Below, piece by piece: positions 1 to 8,298 of a stretch of 64,000 bases of DNA. The notes beneath the pieces are model-generated. The model saw only the letters and a list, made by a program, of their open reading frames with translations. It made no database searches and was not told the DNA's origin. Each line of letters begins with the position of its first letter. The stretch's first letter is position 1. The stretch spans positions 62,001-126,000 of the forward strand of contig NZ_STFF01000003.1 in NCBI RefSeq assembly GCF_004834005.1, in the 5' to 3' direction. The DNA comes from Niastella caeni. GTDB lineage: Bacteria; Bacteroidota; Bacteroidia; Chitinophagales; Chitinophagaceae. A program made the position numbers and the translations under genes.

Positions 1-259
1 CCTTGAAGGCTAAGTCTGGCATTTGAAATACGATATTTTCTTTCTTGAGATAAGCAGACAGTTCTCCGCCATCTCCATCCAGGAATATTAACCCATCGTA
101 TTTATTGACCAATTGTTCAAATGTACTGCCAACCTTTATGCTATCTGCAGTATAAAATTTAGGTGAATTAGTTGTGATACTGATCGCATTTTTTTTGTCA
201 GGATCTGCTTCTATTGATATAAAATGATTTTTATTCAGGTATAACGTATTGCGATCTTT
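1..259 (-). pseudogene. C-terminal gene fragment without a start, cut by the window edge
   Basis: On the minus strand a frame stays open from a TAA at 260-262 to the left edge, giving about 86 residues. It contains natural-looking protein text such as KDRNTLYLNKNHF and YDGLIFLDGDGGELSAYL. No ATG lies between the in-frame stop and the first 70 codons, and no alternative start is convincing. I see no clear continuation in the other two frames upstream. The simplest reading is a gene whose 5' part has been lost or frameshifted and whose 3' part continues outside the window. The family is not recognised. A real start at TTG or CTG cannot be excluded. Confidence 0.35.
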
Positions 260-262
260 TTA

Positions 263-556
263 CAGGGTAAGCAAATTGTGCTAAATAAGTTAAGCGGTGA
301 CTAGTATACTGTTGGCGTTTGTGTTAATCTCAATAATAAAAACAGGCGGTTACATGATGGCAGTATGTAGCGAAGGCAACAAAATAGAGTTTTCTAAATT
401 CTATGCTCTATGCCTTTTTGCCTCCTATCCTTGCCCTTTTTACCTCTTTGCCTTCGTCTAAACGCCAAATAAGCTAATCATTCTGGTAGAATGAGGTAAT
501 TACGTAATTTATATCTCTTTAATTTAGGTGATCCTTTACCACAGGAGCTTGTCCAT
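263..556. other. Intergenic, word-like low-complexity sequence
   Basis: No gene is visible. Bases 375-460 repeat short words of the type TATGC, CTTTTTGCC and CTTTTTACC, a style of low-complexity sequence that recurs in several gaps of this window. The promoter of the following operon should lie between about 440 and 550, but no TTTG/TAnnTTTG pair at normal spacing was found. Confidence 0.4.
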
Positions 557-1342
557 ATGAAGAATTTAAAAAAACAACTGCAACAGGGCGCCACGCTGCA
601 TGGCTGCTGGCTGAATTTAGGCAGTTCGGTAACTGCAGAGATTGTAGGATTATCAGGATTCGACTGGGTGCTGATAGACCTTGAGCATGGCGCGGGAACC
701 GAAAAGGATGTTTATCATCAATTACAGGCGTTGGAACATACACCGGCCGCTGCTGTGGTACGCATCGAAAGCTCTCAGCGGCAACGAATACATCGCATAC
801 TCGATATGGGCGCTGAAGGCATTATGTGCCCCCGCATTACCAATACAGCAGAAGCGGCTGCTGTAGCCAGCGGATTGCATTATCCGCCCGATGGCACCCG
901 CGGTGTTGCCAAAATGGTTCGGGCCACCGCATTCGGACAAAATTTTCAAAACTACTATCAACAGGCAAAGGAAAATATAGTTGGCATTGTTCAGATAGAA
1001 ACTACCGAAGTGCTTGACCACCTCGATGAAATTGCCGCCCTGGATGGCATTGATGTTTTATTTATTGGCCCTGCCGATTTAACCATGGCCCTCGGCATCT
1101 TTGGCCAGTTCGATCATCCGCTGTTCATCGATGCGGTAAAGGCAACAGTGAATGCCACCAATAAGGCTGGCAAGGCAACGGGCATATTATTCTTTAATCC
1201 TGCCGAATATGCCCGCTACAACAGCATGGGCATACGCATGATCGCCTGTGGCGCCGACGCCACCTTTGTAGCCGATGCCGCCCGCAACATGGCCAATACA
1301 TTACAAACAATGAGAAGCTCAGGAAAAACCGGCCTGTCATGA
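557..1342 (+). CDS. HpcH/HpaI-family aldolase (5-keto-4-deoxyglucarate aldolase-like)
   Basis: This 261-residue protein is a full-length class II, metal-dependent HpcH/HpaI aldolase. Family landmarks are in place: DLEHG with the catalytic His at 44, Arg69 in VVRI, a metal-ligand Glu near 148 in QIET, and Asp174 in GPADL. Such enzymes split 2-keto-3-deoxy acids into pyruvate plus an aldehyde. With a glucarate dehydratase and a tartronate-semialdehyde-reductase-like enzyme in the same operon, the likely substrate is 5-keto-4-deoxy-D-glucarate (the GarL reaction). That substrate is inferred from context; 2-keto-3-deoxy-rhamnonate and 4-hydroxy-2-oxoheptanedioate aldolases look alike. Its TGA overlaps the ATG of the permease gene (ATGA), indicating translational coupling. 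Confidence 0.85.
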   Translation: MKNLKKQLQQGATLHGCWLNLGSSVTAEIVGLSGFDWVLIDLEHGAGTEKDVYHQLQALEHTPAAAVVRIESSQRQRIHRILDMGAEGIMCPRITNTAEAAAVASGLHYPPDGTRGVAKMVRATAFGQNFQNYYQQAKENIVGIVQIETTEVLDHLDEIAALDGIDVLFIGPADLTMALGIFGQFDHPLFIDAVKATVNATNKAGKATGILFFNPAEYARYNSMGIRMIACGADATFVADAARNMANTLQTMRSSGKTGLS

Positions 1343-2799
1343 TGTTATTCATTACAGAACCTGCCGTTATATTATTTGTCGGTATCATCATAGTAGCCGG
1401 TGGCATCATCTGGCTAAAACTGCAACCGTTCCTTGCCCTTTTACTGGGGGCGCTGGTGGTTGCTATTATGACACCCGCTTCGGCAGTTGAGCAATACGCA
1501 TTATCGAAAGGCGCTACGGTGGCATCAGCCCTTCAACAAGCGAACCGGAGCGCCGGTGAAAGAGTGGCGCTGGAGTTTGGCAATACCTGTTCAAAAATAG
1601 GCATCATCATAGCCATGGCAGCCATTATCGGAAAATGTTTGCTGGAAAGTGGCGGCGCAGAACGCATTGTACGATCGGTTTTACGGCTTACTGGTTTAAA
1701 AAAAGCGCCGGTAGCATTTATAATAAGCAGTTTTTTTGTGGGCATTCCCGTGTTCTTTGATGCCGTTATCTTACTCATGACGCCGCTGGGGAAAACGATC
1801 AGCATACGCATGGGGAAAAATTACCTGCTGTTCATTCTTGCCATCGCCGGCGGCGCAGCTATGGCCAACTCACTGGTGCCACCGGCCCCGGGGCCTTTGT
1901 TCCTTGCAGGCGAAATGCATATTGCCATGGGCACCATGATGATCGCCGGCATTATACTGGGACTTTTTACCATTACAGCAGGTTATTATTACGCCGTGTG
2001 GGTAAACAAAAAATGGCCCGTTGAAGTAAGGGATTCAATCGATGCAAAACTGGAAGATATCAGGTCGGTTTCGTTACAGGAAACAAAACAGCTTCCGCCC
2101 CTATGGCTGTCGTTATTGCCGCTGCTGATACCATTGGTGTTTATCTGCGCCGATACAGCACTGCACTCAATACACGGCGGCAAAACCGCCACGGTATCTT
2201 CTTCGTTGTTTGTACAAAAACTGGCAGCAGTAATAAAATTCCTGGGCGACAGAAATATTGCCCTTGTCATTGGAGCGCTCATAGCATTATTAATTCTGAG
2301 GGTACACAAAAAAGAAAGCAGGGCCGGTTTAAGCGCATTTGTTCAGGGAGCCGTAATCAGCGCGGGCGGCATTATACTGATCATTGCAGCCGGCGGCGCG
2401 TTCGGCGGTATGCTGCAGCAAACGGGCATCAGCCAGCGCATTGCCCTGTGGACAAAAGATTATCAGATGGCATTGATACCGATGGCGTTTTTTATTACCG
2501 CCATTGTGCGCACAGCGCAGGGATCGGCCACGGTGGCACTGATAACAGCATCAGGCATTTTATCTGGATTAACACATAATACGGATCTGCCTTATCATCC
2601 ATTGTACTTAGGGCTGGCCATTGGCTGTGGATCGAAATTAATACCATGGATGAATGATGCCGGGTTCTGGCTCATCTGTAAAATGAGCAACCTTACCGAA
2701 AGAGAAACATTAAGAGCATTTGCACCTATGCTGCTGGTGATGGGACTTGCGGGATTGATCCTTATTATGATTGCAGCTAAGTTGTTGCCATTGGTTTAA
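1339..2799 (+). CDS. GntP-family sugar-acid permease
   Basis: A 486-residue, very hydrophobic inner-membrane protein with roughly 12 membrane segments. It has the layout of the gluconate:H+ symporter (GntP) family, including the GIPVFFDAV stretch near residues 138-146, the LVPPAPGPL segment near 179-187 and a C-terminal GCGSKLIPWMNDAGFW block. GntP members import gluconate and related hexonates or aldarates. Position between aldolase and dehydrogenase suggests uptake of the sugar acid that this operon degrades. E. coli imports glucarate with an MFS carrier (GudP/GarP), so use of a GntP carrier is a lineage variation. The start overlaps the stop of the aldolase gene by four bases. Confidence 0.85.
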   Translation: MMLFITEPAVILFVGIIIVAGGIIWLKLQPFLALLLGALVVAIMTPASAVEQYALSKGATVASALQQANRSAGERVALEFGNTCSKIGIIIAMAAIIGKCLLESGGAERIVRSVLRLTGLKKAPVAFIISSFFVGIPVFFDAVILLMTPLGKTISIRMGKNYLLFILAIAGGAAMANSLVPPAPGPLFLAGEMHIAMGTMMIAGIILGLFTITAGYYYAVWVNKKWPVEVRDSIDAKLEDIRSVSLQETKQLPPLWLSLLPLLIPLVFICADTALHSIHGGKTATVSSSLFVQKLAAVIKFLGDRNIALVIGALIALLILRVHKKESRAGLSAFVQGAVISAGGIILIIAAGGAFGGMLQQTGISQRIALWTKDYQMALIPMAFFITAIVRTAQGSATVALITASGILSGLTHNTDLPYHPLYLGLAIGCGSKLIPWMNDAGFWLICKMSNLTERETLRAFAPMLLVMGLAGLILIMIAAKLLPLV

Positions 2800-2931
2800 T
2801 ATGGAATAGCAAATGTGCAATGATGAATGTAGAAGGTGTTTTTTTCTTCAACATTCGAGATTCAACATTCAATACCCGACATTTATTAGAGGGTTTGGAA
2901 GAAATTTTAAAATTTAAAGTGAAGCATCAAT

Positions 2932-3807
2932 ATGGAAAAGATTGGATTCATTGGATTAGGCATCATGGGTAAGCCCATGGCATTGCACCTGGTAAAAGCA
3001 GGTTATCCTGTATGTGTATTGCAAAAAAGTAAAGCCGCTGCAGAACTGGTTGAAGCAGGCGCCAGGGTATTGGCTACCGGTAAGGCCATAGCGCAGGAAT
3101 GTGACATTATTATCACCATGCTGCCCGATTCGCCCGAAGTACTGGAAGTAGTTACCGGGCAGGAAGGAATATTGGAAGGCGTAAAGGCCGGGAGTTTGTT
3201 TATCGACATGAGCACCATTGCGCCGTCGGCCGCCAAAGAAGTTTTTCAGTTGTTACAATCAAAAAGCGTTGAAGCGCTGGATGCCCCCGTATCGGGCGGA
3301 CAGGTAGGCGCTACAGCAGCTTCTCTTTCTATAATGGTGGGCGGTACCGCCGCTGCTTTTGAGCGGGCCCTGCCCCTGTTCAAAGCAATGGGAAAGAATA
3401 TTGTGCACATCGGAGAAGCAGGCGCCGGACAAATGACAAAAGCCTGCAACCAGATGATCGTGGGCATGACCATAAATGCCGTGGCCGAAGCCTTTGCCCT
3501 GGCGAAAAAAGCAGGCGTTGATCTGGAGAAAATGCGTGAAGTGCTGCTGGGTGGTTTTGCGCAAAGCCGCATACTCGATTTACATGGTAAAAGGATCATT
3601 GAAGAAAACTTTACGCCCGGCTTCAAAATAAAACTGCATCGAAAAGATATGAATATCGCGCTGCAGGCCGGAAAAGATTTTTCGGTTCCGTTATATGGCA
3701 CTGCACAGGTTAGTGCGCATATGGATGCATTGATAGCACAGGGCAAAGGCGAATGGGACCACAGCGCTATTGCCTGGCTCATACAACAGTTGTCGGGAAT
3801 ACAATAG
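2932..3807 (+). CDS. garR: 3-hydroxyisobutyrate-dehydrogenase family, probable tartronate semialdehyde reductase
   Basis: A 291-residue beta-hydroxyacid dehydrogenase. The N-terminal Rossmann fingerprint GFIGLGIMGKPM (residues 5-16) binds NAD(P)H, DAPVSGG (118-124) is the substrate-binding signature, and Lys170 in GAGQMTK is the catalytic lysine. The family includes 3-hydroxyisobutyrate dehydrogenase and tartronate semialdehyde reductase (GarR/GlxR), which are hard to tell apart by eye. Location between an aldolase of the GarL type and a glucarate dehydratase argues for reduction of tartronate semialdehyde to D-glycerate. A 132-base gap with a CATTC-word repeat precedes it, so it may have its own promoter. 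No glycerate kinase gene follows. Confidence 0.75.
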   Translation: MEKIGFIGLGIMGKPMALHLVKAGYPVCVLQKSKAAAELVEAGARVLATGKAIAQECDIIITMLPDSPEVLEVVTGQEGILEGVKAGSLFIDMSTIAPSAAKEVFQLLQSKSVEALDAPVSGGQVGATAASLSIMVGGTAAAFERALPLFKAMGKNIVHIGEAGAGQMTKACNQMIVGMTINAVAEAFALAKKAGVDLEKMREVLLGGFAQSRILDLHGKRIIEENFTPGFKIKLHRKDMNIALQAGKDFSVPLYGTAQVSAHMDALIAQGKGEWDHSAIAWLIQQLSGIQ

Positions 3808-3896
3808 TTACCAGGGGCCTGGAAACCGGTAACCGGTAACGGCCTATCGCCACCCGATTAGAATCATTAAATCCAACTCTTAGTTTATACCTTCAT

Positions 3897-5201
3897 ATGA
3901 AAATAAAAAATGCCCCCCGCATCAGGGAAATGATCGTAACGCCAATAGCTATTACAGATCCACCCTTATTGAATGCAGCAGGCTTACACGCGCCTTATGC
4001 ATTGCGCACCATTGTTGAACTGATCACTGATGATAATATTTCGGGCGTAAGTGAAATTCCGGGTAATATAAGCATCAACGAGGCCCTTGAATCGGCCCGT
4101 CCTTTAATAATAGGACAATCGCCCATACAGCTAAACAGCATTGGCCGCGAGCTGGAGAATTATTTCGGCAAAGAAACTGCCGCGCAACGCGGCGATACGC
4201 CCTGGGACCAGCGAAAGCTGGTGCATATTTTCAGCGCTATTGAAGTGGCCTGCCTCGATATCATAGGAAAAATTACCGGCCTGCCGGTGGTTGACCTGCT
4301 GGGTGGCAAGATGCGCGACCGTGTTCCCTTTGCGGCCTATCTTTTTTATAAGTACGAAGGCGCCGGCGGTGAATTGGGATTTAACATCGATGAAGAGGCC
4401 ACGGGATGGAGCGCCGCCCGTCAGGCTAAAGCGCTGGACCCCGAAGGAATTGTACAACAGGCAAAAGCCATGTGTAATGAATTCGGTTTCCGTTCTATTA
4501 AATTAAAAGGCGGTGTATTTGAACCGGCCCGGGAAACAGCCGCCATATTTGCCTTACGCGAAGCCTTTGGCGCGCATATTCCATTACGTATTGACCCAAA
4601 TGCTTTGTGGACGGTTGAAACTTCTATCCAATACGGCCGTAAAATGGAAGGCATCATCGAATACCTTGAAGATCCTACGAGAGGTCAGAAAAATATGTCG
4701 CTTGTACGGCAGGCGCTTAAAACACCGCTGGCGACTAATATGTGCACCACCTCCTTCGACGATATACCGGCCAGTGTTGCTATAGGCGCCGAAGATATTA
4801 TTCTCAGCGATCATCATTTCTGGGGCGGGTTACGGTCCTCTATGGAATTATCAAAAATATGCGGCACGTTCGGGCGGCGTCTTTCCATGCATTCAAACAG
4901 CCACCTGGGCATATCGCTGGCGGCTATGGTTCACCTGGGAGCCGCCCTGCCCCATTTGCCCTACGACCTCGATACGCATTATCCCTGGCAGTCGGATGAG
5001 GTGATCAGTGCGGGCCGTTTTGCCTTTGAAGACGGCGCCGTTGCTGTTCCTTCAGCACCCGGTTTAGGCGTAGAGCTTGATAAAAAGGCGCTGGTACGAC
5101 TTCATGAAAATTATAAAAAATGCGGATTAACCAAACGCGATGATGAAATAGAAATGCAAAAAGTAGTGCCGGGCTGGAAGTTTGAAGCAGTGCGGTGGTA
5201 A
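3897..5201 (+). CDS. gudD: Glucarate dehydratase-like enolase-superfamily enzyme
   Basis: A 434-residue enolase-superfamily enzyme close in length to E. coli GudD (446). Visible active-site elements are the KLK pair (Lys202/Lys204), Asp233 and Asn235 in RIDPNALW, Glu258-Asp259 in LEDPTRG, Asn281, SDHHFWGG (305-311) and His332 in SMHSNSH. These correspond in order and spacing to the Lys-x-Lys, Mg2+ ligands and His/Asp dyad of glucarate dehydratase. The enzyme would dehydrate D-glucarate to 5-keto-4-deoxyglucarate, the substrate of the aldolase at the start of the operon. Other acid-sugar dehydratases of the family are possible but less likely given the neighbours. A terminator follows about 110 bases downstream. 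Confidence 0.85.
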   Translation: MKIKNAPRIREMIVTPIAITDPPLLNAAGLHAPYALRTIVELITDDNISGVSEIPGNISINEALESARPLIIGQSPIQLNSIGRELENYFGKETAAQRGDTPWDQRKLVHIFSAIEVACLDIIGKITGLPVVDLLGGKMRDRVPFAAYLFYKYEGAGGELGFNIDEEATGWSAARQAKALDPEGIVQQAKAMCNEFGFRSIKLKGGVFEPARETAAIFALREAFGAHIPLRIDPNALWTVETSIQYGRKMEGIIEYLEDPTRGQKNMSLVRQALKTPLATNMCTTSFDDIPASVAIGAEDIILSDHHFWGGLRSSMELSKICGTFGRRLSMHSNSHLGISLAAMVHLGAALPHLPYDLDTHYPWQSDEVISAGRFAFEDGAVAVPSAPGLGVELDKKALVRLHENYKKCGLTKRDDEIEMQKVVPGWKFEAVRW

Positions 5202-5310
5202 AATTAATTGTCAAAAATATTGCCGGATACCCAGATACCCGCTGCAAATATCAGGTACAGCCGTTTGAGCGAAGAAGTACTGAAATCTTTAACCCGCAAA
5301 CACGTTAACT

Positions 5311-5343
5311 ATGGGGCCGCTATACCAATGGCCCCATTTTTAT
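5311..5343 (+). terminator. Rho-independent terminator of the sugar-acid operon
   Basis: Perfect 8-base arms ATGGGGCC and GGCCCCAT surround an 11-base loop and are followed by TTTTATT. It lies about 110 bases after the glucarate dehydratase stop. The rest of the 5202-5671 gap is A+T-rich and holds no supportable gene. Confidence 0.85.
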
Positions 5344-5671
5344 TAATAACCGGTAAGAACATCTACACTTATATTGCCAATAATCAACAAACCACTGAAT
5401 TAAAATAACCTGTATATTATTTTCATTACAATTATTAAGGTTGCATAATTAATAAGTGTTATAAAATATATAGAACGGCTATAAAATACTACTAAATGGT
5501 AATGTATAGTCATCGAAATTGTGTGTAATATTGCCTGTTATATTACCAACCAAGCATTCCCGTTCATTCCCGTTTAATCTATTGTATCCAACAAAAGTGT
5601 GTTGCAATACCTGAGGGGTATCCATTTATATTATATCTGGGTGTTACTACCTTAAAAGAAAAGAACAATTT

Positions 5672-6253
5672 ATGGATGACAATCAATTCCTTACTCCTGC
5701 TGAAAACGGGCAGCCATTTTCATTCAAAGATGTTTTTAATGAGTTATATCCCTGGCTATGCTTTTATGCCCAATCGCTGGTATCAAGCAAAGATGAAGCG
5801 CAGGATATTGTGGCAGAATGTTTTGCCAAATTATATGGCAAAATGGATGCGTTCAAAAGCAAGGGCGATATAAAAAACTATCTAGTTGCCATTATAAAAA
5901 ATGCCTGTATCTCTTATTTAAGAAAGCAGAAAACAAAGATCAAGTACGATAATTACCTGAAATACATTCAGCCGTTTTCTGAAGACAATATGGAGCTACC
6001 TGCTTATGAAGCGGAAATCATCCAAAAACTCTACCTGGAAATAGACAAATTGCCCGAAAAAATGAAACAAGTATTTAAACTCACTTACCTGGAACGGATA
6101 CCCAGAGATGAAGTGGCCAGGTTATTAAATATTTCGCCCAATACAGTAAAGGGGCATAATGCAAGGGCTATGGAATTATTGCGCATCGCATTCAAAGACA
6201 AAGACTTAATCATTTTACTCATTATTATTTCCTGTAAAATTTTTAAAAATTAA
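5672..6253 (+). CDS. ECF RNA polymerase sigma-70 factor
   Basis: A 193-residue extracytoplasmic-function sigma factor of the Bacteroidota type. Region 2 spans about residues 22-95 (FNELYPWLCFYAQSLV, then EAQDIVAECFAKLY), and region 4 about 125-175 with the helix-turn-helix IPRDEVARLLNISPNTVKGH. The last 15 residues are strongly hydrophobic, as is common in this subfamily. The next gene is a FecR anti-sigma protein, followed by SusC/SusD, the standard trans-envelope signalling order. It most likely drives the SusC/SusD genes when FecR is signalled from the outer membrane. A strong terminator sits directly after the stop codon, separating it from fecR. Confidence 0.9.
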   Translation: MDDNQFLTPAENGQPFSFKDVFNELYPWLCFYAQSLVSSKDEAQDIVAECFAKLYGKMDAFKSKGDIKNYLVAIIKNACISYLRKQKTKIKYDNYLKYIQPFSEDNMELPAYEAEIIQKLYLEIDKLPEKMKQVFKLTYLERIPRDEVARLLNISPNTVKGHNARAMELLRIAFKDKDLIILLIIISCKIFKN

Positions 6254-6284
6254 AGCGGTATTTACACCACCGCTATTTTTTTTT
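6254..6284 (+). terminator. Terminator between sigma factor and fecR
   Basis: Arms AGCGGT (6254-6259) and ACCGCT (6269-6274) flank a nine-base loop and are followed by A and nine T residues. It begins one base after the sigma-factor stop codon. It implies that fecR is transcribed from its own promoter in 6285-6404 or by read-through. Confidence 0.75.
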
Positions 6285-6404
6285 AAAAAAAGGGTAGTAC
6301 AAAAAGTAATTGAATGCGTTCCTTCTTAAAAGTAAGTATATGTGAAGCCAGTTTGCGGGGTGCCGTAAAATTTATACTTACAGCAAATGCAAAGCTGAGC
6401 AATT

Positions 6405-7655
6405 ATGTCCATAGACCAGAACACCATACCACATTTAATATATCAACATATTCAAGGGGAATTAACCGAAAATGAGCAAATCGTTTTGAATGAATGGCTT
6501 ACCAGGCCTGAAAACAGGGAGTTTTTCGACAACATGACCGATTCTGCATATCAGAACGAAGCCCTTGCAAAAATGCATGCTCATGTGATGGATCTGGAAA
6601 ATGGAAGAGAACTTGTAAATGAAAAAATAAAACGTAATCAAAAAACAAAACGCCTTTGGACAGGGGTAACTATCGCAACAATCGCAGCTTCCATATTGAT
6701 CGTACTTTCTTTTGCACTTTATTTCTGGTTTAATGATGAGAAGGGATCTGGGAAAACAGCAACTATACATGAAAACCAGGATCAACTGCAAACTGATATT
6801 GCGCCAGGTTCCTCAAAAGCTACGCTAACCCTGGCCGATGGACGACAGATCGTATTGGATAGCATGGCCCCTGGACAAATAGCCCAACAAGGCGGAACTG
6901 ATATAATTAACAATGCCGATGGGCAACTGGTATATAATGTTACTAATCGTACAAATACAGGGGATGATATTCTTTATAATACCCTCAAAACGGAAAATGG
7001 GCAAACTTACCGTGTTGTATTGCCCGATGAAAGCCAGGTTTGGCTGAATGCAGCATCTTCCATTAATTACCCGGTTTCCTTCAGTAATAAGGAACGACGG
7101 GTGAAGATCAGAGGAGAAGCTTTCTTTGAAATTAAGCCGCTGGCACAAAATCAGGGAGAGAAAGTGCCATTTTTAGTAACAGTTGAAGACTCTGCAGGCA
7201 ATACCAGTGAAGAAGTTGAAGTGCTCGGCACTCAATTCAATATAAACGCGTATAAAGATGAAAAGAACATTACCACTACTTTATTAGAAGGTAAAGTAAG
7301 AATTAAGAATGGAAAGAACGTAGTTCTTAGCGAGCCCGGGCAGCAGGGTGTATTGTGGAAAGCAACCGGAGATATTGATATTGCCAGGGAGGTTAATATA
7401 GACAAGGTAGTGGCCTGGAAAAAGAACTATTTCTATTTTGACCGTGACAGCCTGGCAACTGTGATAAAGCAGATAGCCCGGTGGTACGATGTTTATTTCG
7501 TAATTGATAAACGACTATCCGATAAAACATTCAGTGGAAGGATCATGCGCAATATGCCATTGTCAAAGATCCTGGAAAAAGTGGAAATGACCAGCGGTGT
7601 GAAATTTGACATTTATGAAGGAAAAAGAAGTTTTACGATAAGTCCTAAGCCTTAA
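6405..7655 (+). CDS. FecR-family anti-sigma regulator
   Basis: A 416-residue inner-membrane sigma regulator. Residues 1-80 form the cytoplasmic part that would hold the sigma factor. One membrane helix lies at about 84-109. The periplasmic part has a FecR domain (about 190-310, with GEAFFEIKP and VLGTQFNINAY) and a C-terminal DUF4974/STN-like domain (about 340-412, DRDSLATVIKQIARWYDVYF). It should relay a signal from the STN domain of the downstream SusC protein to the sigma factor upstream. It is separated from the sigma gene by 150 bases and a terminator, which is unusual for a pair that normally needs balanced expression. Confidence 0.9.
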   Translation: MSIDQNTIPHLIYQHIQGELTENEQIVLNEWLTRPENREFFDNMTDSAYQNEALAKMHAHVMDLENGRELVNEKIKRNQKTKRLWTGVTIATIAASILIVLSFALYFWFNDEKGSGKTATIHENQDQLQTDIAPGSSKATLTLADGRQIVLDSMAPGQIAQQGGTDIINNADGQLVYNVTNRTNTGDDILYNTLKTENGQTYRVVLPDESQVWLNAASSINYPVSFSNKERRVKIRGEAFFEIKPLAQNQGEKVPFLVTVEDSAGNTSEEVEVLGTQFNINAYKDEKNITTTLLEGKVRIKNGKNVVLSEPGQQGVLWKATGDIDIAREVNIDKVVAWKKNYFYFDRDSLATVIKQIARWYDVYFVIDKRLSDKTFSGRIMRNMPLSKILEKVEMTSGVKFDIYEGKRSFTISPKP

Positions 7656-8298
7656 ACATTCGTTCTTCCATTCCGGTTATAGCAGTCTGCCAACCGTCTG
7701 GCTTTTAAAGGCGAAAGCCAGGACTGTTTTCGCCGGAATTTATTAAGAAAGATGTGACTTGCAATTATACTAATCAGAACCTATCCGGGTAACCTATCCG
7801 GAATATGTTATTATTTCTCTGCACCCAATTGAACACGGGGAACTGTATTTAAATGGGATTGCACAGGGAAGGAAGTGAATTAGGCGATATTTCATTGTAG
7901 AGCTATTGACTTACTATCCTCCTCTCCCCCATCTGCAGGCTAATAATTTATTCCTACGCGCCTAAATGTCGATCATTAACCTTTACCATTAACCTTAAGT
8001 TTCACGACGGCAAATGTATGTAACTGGCTGCCGTTGCGTTTCCTGCCATTGTGCAGGCCAAGCATAGCTCCATTGCGCGTGCAATACAAACCATGCTATG
8101 CAAACGCAGCAATAGCAGCAACATTTTTTATCCACTTACCAGGAGGGAGTGGAATAGTTTAACATGTATTTGACCGTTCGAAGAGGGTTAACCCACCTTT
8201 GACACCTGCCTATATTGATCGCCTCCGGTATGCCTACCGGCTAACTAACCTTATACTAAAACAGTATCCTGATTTTCTAAAAAGTCAATTAAACGATT
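7656..8298 (+). other. 643-base leader region before susC
   Basis: No gene is supportable here. It starts with a perfect 8-base hairpin (CTGGCTTT at 7698-7705 with AAAGCCAG at 7714-7721) that may end the fecR transcript, although no T-run follows directly. A branched stem-loop structure occupies 8027-8129 and is listed separately. The remainder, 8130-8298, is probably the proximal promoter and leader of susC. A 60-codon frame at 8199 runs into susC in another frame and lacks protein-like features. Confidence 0.5.
8027..8129 (+). ncRNA. Three-way-junction RNA-like structure followed by a T-run
   Basis: Four sets of complementary arms nest without conflict. The outer stem is GCTGC (8027-8031) with GCAGC (8115-8119), continued by TGCGTTT (8035-8041) with AAACGCA (8102-8108). 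Inside are a hairpin CCTGC/GCAGG (8042-8046, 8053-8057) and a second arm GCATAGC/GCTATGC (8062-8068, 8095-8101) capped by ATTGC/GCAAT (8072-8076, 8081-8085). Six T residues follow at 8124-8129. The arrangement resembles a structured leader with an intrinsic terminator, a small RNA, or a palindromic mobile repeat. It is not a tRNA. Which strand is used is inferred from the T-run and from susC downstream. Confidence 0.4.

Noticed and set aside
5208-5408. Small plus-strand frame of 66 codons after the glucarate dehydratase
   Set aside because: It runs through the operon terminator hairpin and is not protein-like.
8027-8129. tRNA-like cloverleaf
   Set aside because: No acceptor-stem/anticodon geometry, no T-loop consensus and wrong arm lengths; kept only as an unassigned structured element.
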